Below the pieces are notes generated by a model. That model worked only from the letters and a program-made list of their open reading frames with translations. It searched no databases and was not told the DNA's origin. From Candidatus Desulfosporosinus nitrosoreducens (GTDB lineage: Bacteria; Bacillota; Desulfitobacteriia; Desulfitobacteriales; Desulfitobacteriaceae): DNA of 58,009 nt. Position numbers and translations under genes: made by a program. This document shows, piece by piece, positions 6,791-14,728 of this stretch; positions within the stretch are counted from its first letter, which is position 1; every line of letters begins with the position of its first letter. The stretch spans positions 1 through 58,009 of the forward strand of contig NZ_JAVHUW010000024.1 in assembly GCF_030954495.1 (NCBI RefSeq), written 5' to 3'.

Positions 6791-8554
6791 TTGCAGTTTA
6801 CGCGCTTTAAAGATCTATCTTTTATCGATTCAATCAAGAGCTATAAATTGGATTACCTTAGTAAAGATTTTATGGCAGCCTTAACCGGGGTTGTCGTTGC
6901 CATTCCACAATGTATGGCTTATGCTCTTATTGCAGGTCTTAATCCGGTTTACGGACTCTATACGGCGATAGTATCGGCGATTTTCGGTGCATCTTTCGGG
7001 AGTTCAAAACATTTGATAACGGGACCTACCAATTCTTCTGCCTTGCTGGTAGCTAGTGTTATGAAGAACTATATGCATCTTGACAACGCTTATCAAATGG
7101 TTTTCCTTTTAACATTTCTTGTTGGTTCCATCAAACTGCTCTTTGGAATTCTAAAACTCGGTAAATTGATAACTTATGTTTCTCATACGGTTATTGTAGG
7201 TTTCACAACGGGAGCCGGTTGTTTAATCGCTCTTGGACAATTGAGTACTTTATTGAGTATTCCCATTAAAAACTCCGCCCAAATGGCAACGACAGAGAAA
7301 TTATATTACGTGCTGACACATCTCCGACAAACTAATATCTATGCCTTGTGTATGGGCTTAATGACAATAGCTTTGATCATTATTTGTAAAAAAATTAACA
7401 AGAATTTGCCTGGGGCCTTGATTGGAATTATTGTTCCTATTATCTTTATTGTTTGTTTCTCCTTAGATAAATATGGTGTCCAACTAACAGGCAACATTCC
7501 AACTTCGCTGCCTCCTTTTAAGATGATCAACTTTGATTTGAACTTTATCCAGAATGTTTTCAGCGGAGCCTTATCTATCGCTATCATTGGGTGTGTGGAA
7601 GCGATTTCCAGTGCAAAATCTATTGCTACGCTGTCACGGCAAGAAATTGACCCCAACCAAGAATTTATTGGTCAGGGAATTGCCAATATTGCATCCTCAT
7701 TTTTTCAGGGATTCCCGGGGTCTGGTTCCTTCACCAGGACGGCAATTAATTATCACAGCGGCGCCGTTTCCAGGCTTGCAGGAGTTCTGCAGGGAATAAT
7801 TATGGCTCTGGTACTGCTGTTCTTTGCCCCTTATGCCAAATACATTCCTACTGCTTGTCTTGCAGGGGTTATGATGGTAACGGCCTATAACTTGGTAAAC
7901 AAAGAAGAGATTAAGAAAGTTGTCAATTTAGGCAAATTAAAATCTGATTCAATCGCTATGTGGGTAACTTGTCTGGCAACTATTTTACTGCCTAATCTTT
8001 CTTATGCCATCTATACCGGTATCGCTTTGACTATTATGTTGTACTTAAAAGAGACGAATAAAGTGCCCATTAAAATACTTATTCCTTCGCAAGGGGAGGA
8101 CTCTAAAATTGTTGAAAAAGAAACTGATGTTGTGAAGGAAAACGTGGATATTTTAATTATTGAATTAGAAGGAAATCTTTATTTCGGGTCTGCAGAGAAT
8201 CTTCAAGCCAAACTTAACAACCTTGTCAATAAGTCCAAAGTATTCATATTAAGAATGAATCATGTAGCAAGTCTGGATATAACAGCGCTGAATGTCTTAA
8301 GGGGATTTACCAGGTATGTGAAAGAAAAAGGAGGAAGTGTAATTATTTGCGGTGTTAGAACAAACATCGATGCAATTCTTGTTAAATCACATTTTGATAC
8401 TGACATCGGTACCGATAACAAATTTATATTGGAGAATGAAACCTTTGCTTTTTCCTCCAAAGATTTAGAAAGAGCTAAAGCAGTATTAAACTGTGAGGCA
8501 ACAAATCAGGCGGGCCAATCAATTGCTTGTGACCTATTGGCTAGTTCCTTTTAA
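6791..8554 (+). CDS. SulP-family sulfate permease 1 with STAS domain
   Basis: A 587-residue inner-membrane anion transporter of the SulP (SLC26) family. The N-terminal half carries the family signature around PQCMAYALIAGLNPVYGLYT and many hydrophobic helices; residues from about 460 form a cytosolic STAS domain (LIIELEGNLYFGSAENLQ, then SLDITALN). Sulfate is the usual substrate, which suits a sulfate reducer; bicarbonate or other anions cannot be excluded. The TTG at 6791 follows AAGGTGGGG and matches the start of the paralogue at 12831, so the ATG at 6752 is rejected. It is probably co-transcribed with the UDG-like gene upstream. Confidence 0.88.
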   Translation: MQFTRFKDLSFIDSIKSYKLDYLSKDFMAALTGVVVAIPQCMAYALIAGLNPVYGLYTAIVSAIFGASFGSSKHLITGPTNSSALLVASVMKNYMHLDNAYQMVFLLTFLVGSIKLLFGILKLGKLITYVSHTVIVGFTTGAGCLIALGQLSTLLSIPIKNSAQMATTEKLYYVLTHLRQTNIYALCMGLMTIALIIICKKINKNLPGALIGIIVPIIFIVCFSLDKYGVQLTGNIPTSLPPFKMINFDLNFIQNVFSGALSIAIIGCVEAISSAKSIATLSRQEIDPNQEFIGQGIANIASSFFQGFPGSGSFTRTAINYHSGAVSRLAGVLQGIIMALVLLFFAPYAKYIPTACLAGVMMVTAYNLVNKEEIKKVVNLGKLKSDSIAMWVTCLATILLPNLSYAIYTGIALTIMLYLKETNKVPIKILIPSQGEDSKIVEKETDVVKENVDILIIELEGNLYFGSAENLQAKLNNLVNKSKVFILRMNHVASLDITALNVLRGFTRYVKEKGGSVIICGVRTNIDAILVKSHFDTDIGTDNKFILENETFAFSSKDLERAKAVLNCEATNQAGQSIACDLLASSF

Positions 8555-8685
8555 AGGATTTGTTTCATATCTCAAAGCGTTTTTACCCTGTGGCAAAACT
8601 TTGTTGAAATTCTGTAAAGTTCCAATAAAATTATTTTGGGACAAATCAGTTAAATTACCCGAAAAACCTTAGAAAAAAACCACTT

Positions 8686-8727
8686 AAGGCCTGGAGATTG
8701 AGTAGTTCTACAGGTCTTTATTTTTTG
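8686..8727 (+). terminator. Terminator after SulP 1
   Basis: AAGGCCTG pairs with CAGGTCTT, followed by TATTTTTT. Confidence 0.75.
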
Positions 8728-8762
8728 CATTTTTATATTGTAAATTTTTGACATATATAAAA

Positions 8763-8818
8763 TTGATTATGAACATATTGTTGTGCTATAGACAGAAAGC
8801 TAAGACAAATGATAATCT
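8763..8818 (+). promoter_or_regulatory. Shared promoter-like box, copy 4
   Basis: TTGATTATGAACATATTG, TATAGACA at 8787 and ACAAATGATAATCT at 8805. TAGACA to TAATCT is 18 bp. It faces the TauE/SafE gene 135 bp downstream. An AAGGAGG at about 8847 has no start codon behind it. Confidence 0.65.
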
Positions 8819-8952
8819 ATTTGTGAGAAGACTCACATACTTAATAAGGAGGTTTTTTAAGAATACAAATTATTTAGCTGTTATTAACACTTTTAACGAT
8901 TAACGACTGTAAGCGTCTGGAAATTATAATCTAAACATAGGAGGCCCAGAAC

Positions 8953-9879
8953 ATGATAGGACAATTTTTCGCCCATACTAGTTCAATATTCGCTTCAACC
9001 AGTCTTGCTGTGGCGAAGGCAGCTAGCACACCAGGTGTACCCTGGTGGGTGTGGCCTCTGGCCCTAATGGCAACAACTTTTTTAATCGGAATTGTATCGG
9101 CATTGGCTGGAATTGGAGGAAGTACGCTCTTCGTTCCTATAATCAGCAGTTTCTTTCCTTTTAATTTTGATTTTATCCGCGGTACCGGTTTATTTGTAGC
9201 TCTGGCTTGTTCACTATCGGCTGGCCCTAAACTTTTAAAGGCCAATATGGCTAGTTTACGCCTGGTGATTCCGCTGGCCTTACTTGCTTCATCCTCAAGT
9301 ATTGTAGGTGCTTATCTAGGGCTCTCCTTACCCCAAAATATTCTAAAAATATTACTGGGAGTTTTAATAACAGCAATTGCTTTTGTGTTTGTTTTTTCTA
9401 AAAATAGCGAGATTCCCAAGATCGGCCGTCCTGATTCCCTAGCCCGTTATTTTAATATTGGCGGTTCCTATTATGAGTCTTCTAGCGGTAAAGATGTTAA
9501 TTGGTCAGTTTGGAGACTGCCACAAGGTCTAATACTTTTTTGCGGAATTGGCATTATTGCCGGGATGTTTGGAATTGGTGCAGGTTGGGCTAACGTGCCA
9601 GTATTAAATCTTCTCCTTGGAGCACCTCTGAAAATTGCAGTTGGTACCAGCATGTCTCTCTTAGCAATTACAGATACTTCGGCGGCATGGATTTATTTGA
9701 ACCAGGGTGCTGTGCTCGCAATTATCACGATTCCTTCGGTTCTTGGCATCATGATAGGTTCGCGGGTAGGAGTAAGAATCCTTAACATTACCAAACCAAA
9801 ATCAATCCGTTATATTGTAATCCTTATGTTATTGTTTGCTGGGTTGAAATCTTTATTAGATGGATTAGGATGGGGGTAA
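8953..9879 (+). CDS. TauE/SafE-family sulfite/organosulfonate exporter
   Basis: A 308-residue membrane protein of the TauE/SafE (DUF81) family, thought to move sulfite, sulfoacetate or related anions across the inner membrane. It shows the duplicated family core: GIVSALAGIGGSTLFVPI near residue 50 and GIIAGMFGIGAGWANVPVL near residue 205, each followed by hydrophobic helices. The start ATG follows ATAGGAGG. It sits behind box copy 4 and 6 nt ahead of a small membrane protein gene. With aprA and SulP nearby, sulfite export or sulfate movement is a reasonable inference. Confidence 0.85.
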   Translation: MIGQFFAHTSSIFASTSLAVAKAASTPGVPWWVWPLALMATTFLIGIVSALAGIGGSTLFVPIISSFFPFNFDFIRGTGLFVALACSLSAGPKLLKANMASLRLVIPLALLASSSSIVGAYLGLSLPQNILKILLGVLITAIAFVFVFSKNSEIPKIGRPDSLARYFNIGGSYYESSSGKDVNWSVWRLPQGLILFCGIGIIAGMFGIGAGWANVPVLNLLLGAPLKIAVGTSMSLLAITDTSAAWIYLNQGAVLAIITIPSVLGIMIGSRVGVRILNITKPKSIRYIVILMLLFAGLKSLLDGLGWG

Positions 9880-9885
9880 AAAATT

Positions 9886-10362
9886 ATGAATAGTCAAGTG
9901 TCTGTTTCCGGCAGTGAACCGAAGAGTGTCGTTGGTCCGTCAAATGAAGCTCAAAGCAGTTCTAAAGTCAGTCCCGAACAGAATCGTTATGCCAGTATTT
10001 TATTAGTTTGTTCCTGGATCGGTATAGTTGTTATGGCGATCACATTTGTTCTCTATATGGCAGGAATGTTTAATCCTGTTGTTGCCCCTTCGATGATGCC
10101 GCAATATTGGGGACTTTCTGTTCACGAATATGCGAAAATAACTCACGCTCCGTCCGGCTGGGGTTGGTTTGCTATGATAAATCATGCGGACTATATGAAT
10201 TTGATTGGGTTAGCTTTTTTGGGGTTAGTTTCAGTACTGGGTTATATTTCGTTATTTGTAAATTATACGGCGAAAAAAGATTTCCCTTATGCAATTATGG
10301 TTGGTTTGGAAATTATTATTATTGTTTCAGCAGCTTCCGGTATTTTCCATGTTGCCGGTTGA
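9886..10362 (+). CDS. Small membrane protein coupled to TauE/SafE (DUF1634-like?)
   Basis: A 158-residue protein with a Ser-rich soluble N-terminus (about residues 1-40) and three hydrophobic segments (about 40-65, 100-124 and 130-152). It begins 6 nt after the exporter stop, so the two are one operon. TauE/SafE genes are often paired with small three-helix DUF1634 proteins; the layout here fits, but sequence likeness is weak to the eye. A role as accessory subunit of the exporter is inferred from position. A terminator follows at 10388. Confidence 0.6.
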   Translation: MNSQVSVSGSEPKSVVGPSNEAQSSSKVSPEQNRYASILLVCSWIGIVVMAITFVLYMAGMFNPVVAPSMMPQYWGLSVHEYAKITHAPSGWGWFAMINHADYMNLIGLAFLGLVSVLGYISLFVNYTAKKDFPYAIMVGLEIIIIVSAASGIFHVAG

Positions 10363-10387
10363 TGATTAATCTTATCTATAGGCTTAG

Positions 10388-10423
10388 AAAGCTGAATCCC
10401 TGTGGCGTTGATTCAGCTTTTTT
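10388..10423 (+). terminator. Terminator after the TauE operon
   Basis: AAAGCTGAATC pairs with GATTCAGCTTT, followed by T residues. Confidence 0.88.
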
Positions 10424-10550
10424 CTATTCTCAGATGTCCCAACCCCTTCTTTGGAAATAATTAATCACCGGCAGGTCGCCCCTGAGACTAAATGCCTGTA
10501 TTATGCTAAAATGTATAATAAAATATTATATTTTAAGAGAGGGTGATGTT

Positions 10551-11108
10551 ATGAACAATTCTCAGTTTAAAGTGTTACTTTACTCTGATGGCTCACAACA
10601 GGCTTTTTCCGCCGCTGTTTATACAGCAACTCTTCTTGAAAACATGCCTGATATGCATTTAACTGTTTTAAGAATCTTAGAAAACAATCAAGCTTCATCT
10701 ATCGAGCAACATAGTTGGACAGATAGTTGGCCGATAAGCCCCACAGCGGAGTGGATGAAACATGTTTTGTCAGATTCCGATGGCAAGACAGAGACTGAGT
10801 ATCATAGAATTCTGAATAAGACAAACGGAATTTTCTTTAATCAGGGCTACCATGTCGTTTTCCAGGAACTATATGCAAAAAAGAATAAAGAAGATGCTTC
10901 TGACACTTCACATCTTGAGGATGTCATTCTTGATTATGCTAAGGAGAATTCTTTCGATTTAATTATCATTGGAACCCGGGGATTATCAACGTTAAAGGGT
11001 TTAATATTTGGCAGTTTAGCTCACAATTTACTTAACAAGTCTATAATTCCCGTAATGCTGATTAAAAAGCTTCCTCAAAAATTCATAGATAGTTATTTGT
11101 CTGATTAG
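10551..11108 (+). CDS. Universal stress protein family, paralogue 3
   Basis: A 185-residue UspA-superfamily protein of the same local family as those at 2522 and 3922, with a shorter central insertion. It starts MNNSQFKVLLYSDGSQQAF and has an intact nucleotide motif GTRG...FGS and the shared LIKKLPQ-FID-YL tail. The ATG at 10551 follows AGAGAGGGTGATGTT. No copy of the shared promoter box is visible directly upstream; a TATAAT at 10514 could be a -10 but lacks a good -35. A long structured spacer separates it from paralogue 4. Confidence 0.82.
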   Translation: MNNSQFKVLLYSDGSQQAFSAAVYTATLLENMPDMHLTVLRILENNQASSIEQHSWTDSWPISPTAEWMKHVLSDSDGKTETEYHRILNKTNGIFFNQGYHVVFQELYAKKNKEDASDTSHLEDVILDYAKENSFDLIIIGTRGLSTLKGLIFGSLAHNLLNKSIIPVMLIKKLPQKFIDSYLSD

Positions 11109-11121
11109 AAGAACAGCTAAT

Positions 11122-11238
11122 ACAGCCTCGGAGAGAAACAACCTAATTTCTATTCGAGGCTGTAGGCGTTGCGGACTTTGACATCAAATTGCGTTATCTG
11201 CCCGGCCAGGGATGGCCAGGCGTCCCCTGAAGCCGAGG
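11122..11238 (+). promoter_or_regulatory. Structured leader between USP 3 and USP 4 with competing stems
   Basis: ACAGCCTCG at 11122 can pair with CGAGGCTGT at 11155, while CCTCGG at 11127 can instead pair with CCGAGG at 11233. Between them GCCCGGCCA (11200) and TGGCCAGGC (11213) form a strong 4-nt-loop hairpin. The segment is GC-richer than its surroundings. Mutually exclusive pairing suggests a regulatory leader for USP 4, or a terminator lacking its U tract. I recognise no known riboswitch. Confidence 0.4.
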
Positions 11239-11315
11239 AATGAGAAGAAGGACCTATAGAAGGTATTCAAAGGGAGTTATAACCTTCCGGAAGAAATAAG
11301 AAAAGAGGTTTTGAT

Positions 11316-11879
11316 ATGACGGATAAAACGTTTAAAGTACTGTTATACTCTGACGGTTCACAGCAAGCTTTTTCAGCAGCGGTTTATACGGCTATCCTGT
11401 TAAATAAAATGCCTACCATGCATTTAACTGTTGTGCAAGTTCAAGAAAGCGACACTGATACGTTAAATCCGGAAATCAACGGGTCGGACAATTGGCCGAT
11501 TAATCTGGCATCTGAGTGGAAAAAGCGAGTTAGCGATGAAGCTGATCAAGCTACTAAAAGTCAATACGAACAAATACTTTCTCAAACCAAAGGATTCTTC
11601 AAAAAGAGAGAGGAAGACATTAGTTTTCAAGTGATTTATTGCAATCCCAGTATTTCTGAAACCGTCGAGGCGCTTATTGATTATGCTACTCAAAGATCCT
11701 TTGAGCTGATCATTATGGGGACGAGGGGACTTACGACCCTGAAAGGGCTGATTTTTGGATGTTTGGCCCACAATTTACTGAATAAGTCTCCGATACCCGT
11801 ACTTTTAGTAAAAAAACTACCCCAAGAGTTTATCGACAATCATTGTCATGCTTTGAGCAATGATTTAACATCTTTCTGA
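11316..11879 (+). CDS. Universal stress protein family, paralogue 4
   Basis: A 187-residue UspA-superfamily protein (MTDKTFKVLLYSDGSQQAF start; ATG after AAAAGAGG). The nucleotide motif reads GTRG...FGC, with Cys where Ser/Thr is usual, a second deviation besides paralogue 2. The central insertion is shorter and Glu/Asp/Lys rich. The tail VKKLPQEFIDNH matches the other copies. A strong terminator follows at 11946. Its mRNA may carry the structured leader at 11122-11238. Function unknown beyond family-level nucleotide binding and stress association. Confidence 0.82.
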   Translation: MTDKTFKVLLYSDGSQQAFSAAVYTAILLNKMPTMHLTVVQVQESDTDTLNPEINGSDNWPINLASEWKKRVSDEADQATKSQYEQILSQTKGFFKKREEDISFQVIYCNPSISETVEALIDYATQRSFELIIMGTRGLTTLKGLIFGCLAHNLLNKSPIPVLLVKKLPQEFIDNHCHALSNDLTSF

Positions 11880-11945
11880 AGTTGAATTATTCAACTCAGT
11901 AATTCGCAATGTCCATTAACGTTAAATAACTGAACCAAATTAATT

Positions 11946-11985
11946 AATCCTAAAGAGAATAAGATCTCTTTAGGATTTTTTTTTG
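11946..11985 (+). terminator. Terminator after USP 4
   Basis: AATCCTAAAGAGA and TCTCTTTAGGATT form a perfect 13-bp stem with a 6-nt loop, followed by a long T run. Confidence 0.92.
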
Positions 11986-12237
11986 AATCATTCATTCGGC
12001 ATCGTTAATAATTATTGGCTAGTTACTGTCACCCCTAGATCTGGTCCTAGCTAATATCGTCAATATATCTGCAAATTTAATCTTTTCATGTAGAAAATCG
12101 TTGATTTAAAAGCTTTTTTAAGGGCGATGAGTTGATTTAATCTGGTCAATAAGTTTTTATGTGCGCAAAATTATGGTTTCCAGGTTAGGATAAGGCATAT
12201 CGATATACAGTTTATAACATTTTTACCATAGCTTTAA

Positions 12238-12292
12238 TCGATGATGAACATATTGATTTGCTATAGACAGAATAGAAACATAATGTTACCCT
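12238..12292 (+). promoter_or_regulatory. Shared promoter-like box, copy 5
   Basis: TCGATGATGAACATATTG, TATAGACA at 12262 and a degenerate ATAATGTTACCCT end. TAGACA and TACCCT are 17 bp apart. It lies about 30 bp ahead of GGAGGTGA and the micro-ORFs, and 590 bp ahead of SulP 2. Confidence 0.6.
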
Positions 12293-12339
12293 TTAAGCAG
12301 AGATAGTGAAAAATTTAATTTGGAGGTGAGAGATGAATG

Positions 12340-12438
12340 GTGAGCGGTATAATGGCAATTATCGTCATGATAGCCTCTTTTGGGATCGTTTTAGTTGATC
12401 ATTTTAGCCGACAAACTGGAGGGAGAGAGCATGTCTAA
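12340..12438 (+). CDS. Micro-ORF: 32-residue single-span membrane peptide
   Basis: GTG-initiated frame starting MSGIMAIIVMIASFGIVLVD followed by a polar, charged tail. One hydrophobic helix (residues 3-20) makes it look like a KdpF-type or Fst/holin-like small membrane peptide. The GGAGGTGA at 12322 is 10 nt upstream; an out-of-frame ATG at 12333 opens a 21-codon frame that competes for the same site. It overlaps the next micro-ORF. With the minus-strand unit just downstream, a type I toxin reading is possible but unproven. Confidence 0.4.
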   Translation: MSGIMAIIVMIASFGIVLVDHFSRQTGGREHV

Positions 12439-12499
12439 ATGGAGAGCTTTATTACAAGAAACGTTTTCTCGGGCAATCGTTCAGGAAACAAACAGATAA
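12431..12499 (+). CDS. Micro-ORF: 22-residue peptide overlapping the previous one
   Basis: ATG at 12431 follows GGAGGGAGAG at good distance and overlaps the upstream stop by 8 nt. It begins MSKWRALLQETF, is basic and polar, and stops directly before the A-rich stretch and hairpin at 12500. Too short for family assignment; it could be the decayed start of a longer gene. Confidence 0.35.
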   Translation: MSKWRALLQETFSRAIVQETNR

Positions 12500-12547
12500 A
12501 AAAAGCAGCCTCGAAGGCCGCTAAAAAATGTGACTACAATTATTATA
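12490..12547 (-). other. Repeated minus-strand promoter/hairpin unit, copy B
   Basis: On the minus strand TATAAT (12542-12547) is followed by GTCACATTTTTTAGCGGCC, a hairpin (GCGGCCT with AGGCTGC) and seven T. It matches copy A at 3716-3765 in order and much of its sequence. The RNA would be about 45-50 nt and overlap the 3' end of the micro-ORF transcript, as in convergent type I toxin-antitoxin pairs. Confidence 0.4.
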
Positions 12548-12627
12548 GCAGAATCTCTTGGATTTAGCCACACGAAACAAATCAGCGCTTGATTAAAATG
12601 CTGATAAGTAAAGATATAAGCAAGTAG

Positions 12628-12666
12628 TTTGGTTGCAGTTAAGCTGTAGCGTTAACTGCAACCAAA
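12628..12666. repeat. Perfect 15-bp inverted repeat
   Basis: TTTGGTTGCAGTTAA and its exact complement flank a 9-nt loop. No U tract follows, so it is more likely an operator or RNA stem than a classic terminator. Confidence 0.7.
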
Positions 12667-12830
12667 CCCCAAACGAGGTTAGCATCGGCAAAGCTTCGCT
12701 GTAGGTTGTGAAAGTCTAGGGTGACAGAAAGTCATTTAGATTTGCATAGTTTCAGCTTTAATTTTCTATTGCCAAAATTGGGGGAAGGCGCTTATAGTCT
12801 TTGCAAGTTCAAAGAAAGGTGGGATTTACG

Positions 12831-14636
12831 TTGTACCTCACACGATTTAAATATATCCCTCTCATCGGAACGGTTAAAAATTATAAAAAGGAATATTTCA
12901 CTAAAGACTTGATTGCCGCTTTGACAGTTGCCGTTGTTGCGATTCCTCAATCTATGGCTTATGCCTTGATCGCAGGCGTTAATCCTGTTTATGGACTCTA
13001 TACCGCGATAATTTCCTCAATTCTCGGTTCAGCATTTGGCAGTTCCAAACATTTAGTTACCGGTCCAACGAATGCCATCTGTTTGCTTGTGGCTGGCAGT
13101 ATGAGAAACTACATGGGGCTTAATAATGCTTATCAGATGCTCTTTCTCATGACGTTTATTGTAGGCGCTTTGCAGATGTTTTATGGGGTTGTAAAACTAG
13201 GCAAAGTCATAAATTTTGTCTCTCATAGTGTTATCGTAGGCTTTACTGCCGGCGCCGGTGTTTTAATCGCTCTGGGACAATTAAACACTGTTCTCAGCAT
13301 CTCAATCAAGAATTCTGCGCAAATGCCGACGATGGAAAAAGTATACTATGTTTTCAAGCATATTAACCAAACAAACCTTTATGCACTTGGGCTTGGAATT
13401 TTAACGATTCTCATCATTTTAGGCTGCAAGAAGATCAATAAAAACCTGCCTGGAGCCTTAATCGGTATCGTCGTTCCCATCGTGATAATCATCCTGTTTG
13501 CTTTGGATAAGAAAGGTGTTACGCTTACGGGCCACATTCCTTCGTCACTGCCGCCGTTTAAAATGGTTCAATTCAGCTTTGATTCAGCCAGTAAGGTGTT
13601 TAGCGGGGCAATCGCAGTTTCTGTCATAGGACTGGTTGAAGCAATCTCAATCTCCAAATCAATTTCCAGCACCTCACGCCAGAGAATTGACGCTAATCAG
13701 GAATTTATCGGACAGGGGATCTCCAATTTGGTGTCCTCATTCTTTCAATGTTTTCCTTCATCAGGGTCTTTTACACGCTCGGCAATTAACTATCACAACG
13801 GTGCTGTCAGCAGATTTTCCGGAATTATGTCCGGCCTTGTTATTGCAATAGTTCTCTTGTTCTTTGCACCGTATGCTCAATATATTCCGAACCCATGCTT
13901 GGCCGGGGTGATATTAGTTACAGCCTATAGTTTGATTGACCAAGAGGAAATTAAAAAAGTATTAAAATTAGGCAAATCAAACTCCGATTCCATAGCCATG
14001 GCGGTGACTTTTTTAGCAACAATCTTGATGCCGGACCTTGATTATGCGATCTATACGGGAATCGTATTGTCGATCATCCTCTATCTCAAAGACACGAACA
14101 AAACGCCCGTTAGATTGTTTGTTCCTTTACAAGGTCGCGATTCTAAAATCATTCGCCAAGAACTTAGTGTGATCGACAATAAAGTTGATTCTTTGATAAT
14201 TCAATTAGAAGGGCATTTATATTTCGGTTCAGCTTATGACCTCGAACAGCAGCTCGATGGCCTTGTTGAGAAATCTAAGCTATTTATCCTGGAAATGGAG
14301 AATGTTATTTCAATAGATGTCACATCACTCAATGCTCTGAAGATATTCATTAAATCAGTCAAGAGATCCGGCGGAAAGGTAATTATTTGCGGAGTAAGGC
14401 CAGATATTGACTCTATACTCTTAAAATCGAATTTTGATACGGAGATTGGGATGAATAGTAAATTCACCTTGACTGAGGAAGAGGTTTTCACAAATAATCC
14501 GATTGATCTTGAAAAGGCCCGAGTTATTTCTTGTGAAAACGATAACACGGAGAATACTTTCTCTTATCACTTGTTACAATCGGTCACAAATTTCAACGGT
14601 GGGAATAGTTCTAATAAGAAAGCTAGCACACTTTAG
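12831..14636 (+). CDS. SulP-family sulfate permease 2 with STAS domain
   Basis: A 601-residue SulP/SLC26 anion transporter, paralogous to the one at 6791 over its whole length (shared PQSMAYALIAGVNPVYGLYT block, SIKNSAQMPT, and a C-terminal STAS domain with LEGHLYFGSAYDLE). The TTG at 12831 follows AAGGTGGG at the same distance as in SulP 1. The C-terminal tail is about 14 residues longer. Sulfate is the expected substrate. The UDG-like gene follows within about 90 bp, so permease and UDG-like genes are again neighbours, in reverse order compared with the first pair. Confidence 0.88.
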   Translation: MYLTRFKYIPLIGTVKNYKKEYFTKDLIAALTVAVVAIPQSMAYALIAGVNPVYGLYTAIISSILGSAFGSSKHLVTGPTNAICLLVAGSMRNYMGLNNAYQMLFLMTFIVGALQMFYGVVKLGKVINFVSHSVIVGFTAGAGVLIALGQLNTVLSISIKNSAQMPTMEKVYYVFKHINQTNLYALGLGILTILIILGCKKINKNLPGALIGIVVPIVIIILFALDKKGVTLTGHIPSSLPPFKMVQFSFDSASKVFSGAIAVSVIGLVEAISISKSISSTSRQRIDANQEFIGQGISNLVSSFFQCFPSSGSFTRSAINYHNGAVSRFSGIMSGLVIAIVLLFFAPYAQYIPNPCLAGVILVTAYSLIDQEEIKKVLKLGKSNSDSIAMAVTFLATILMPDLDYAIYTGIVLSIILYLKDTNKTPVRLFVPLQGRDSKIIRQELSVIDNKVDSLIIQLEGHLYFGSAYDLEQQLDGLVEKSKLFILEMENVISIDVTSLNALKIFIKSVKRSGGKVIICGVRPDIDSILLKSNFDTEIGMNSKFTLTEEEVFTNNPIDLEKARVISCENDNTENTFSYHLLQSVTNFNGGNSSNKKASTL

Positions 14637-14728
14637 GAACTATCAGGCCCCAACAATTTTAGGCGAAGTCTGACATAGCAGTGGTGCGTTGTTCGATATT
14701 TTAAGATTACTGAAGGGTGGGATCCGAA

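Larger units (their letters stand above)
11986..12830. other. Long spacer with box 5, micro-ORFs and hairpins upstream of SulP 2
   Basis: About 840 bp. 11990-12230 shows nothing. Box copy 5 lies at 12238-12292, two overlapping micro-ORFs at 12340-12499, the minus-strand unit at 12490-12547 and a perfect 15-bp hairpin at 12628-12666. A 63-codon frame at 12721 has no ribosome site. Confidence 0.5.

Noticed and set aside
12333..12398. 21-codon ATG frame behind GGAGGTGA at 12322
   Set aside because: Better placed for the ribosome site than the GTG at 12340, but the peptide (MNGERYNGNYRHDSLF...) shows no feature; kept only as a competing start.
12721..12912. 63-codon frame overlapping the start of SulP 2
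   Set aside because: No ribosome site and it runs into the SulP coding region in another frame.
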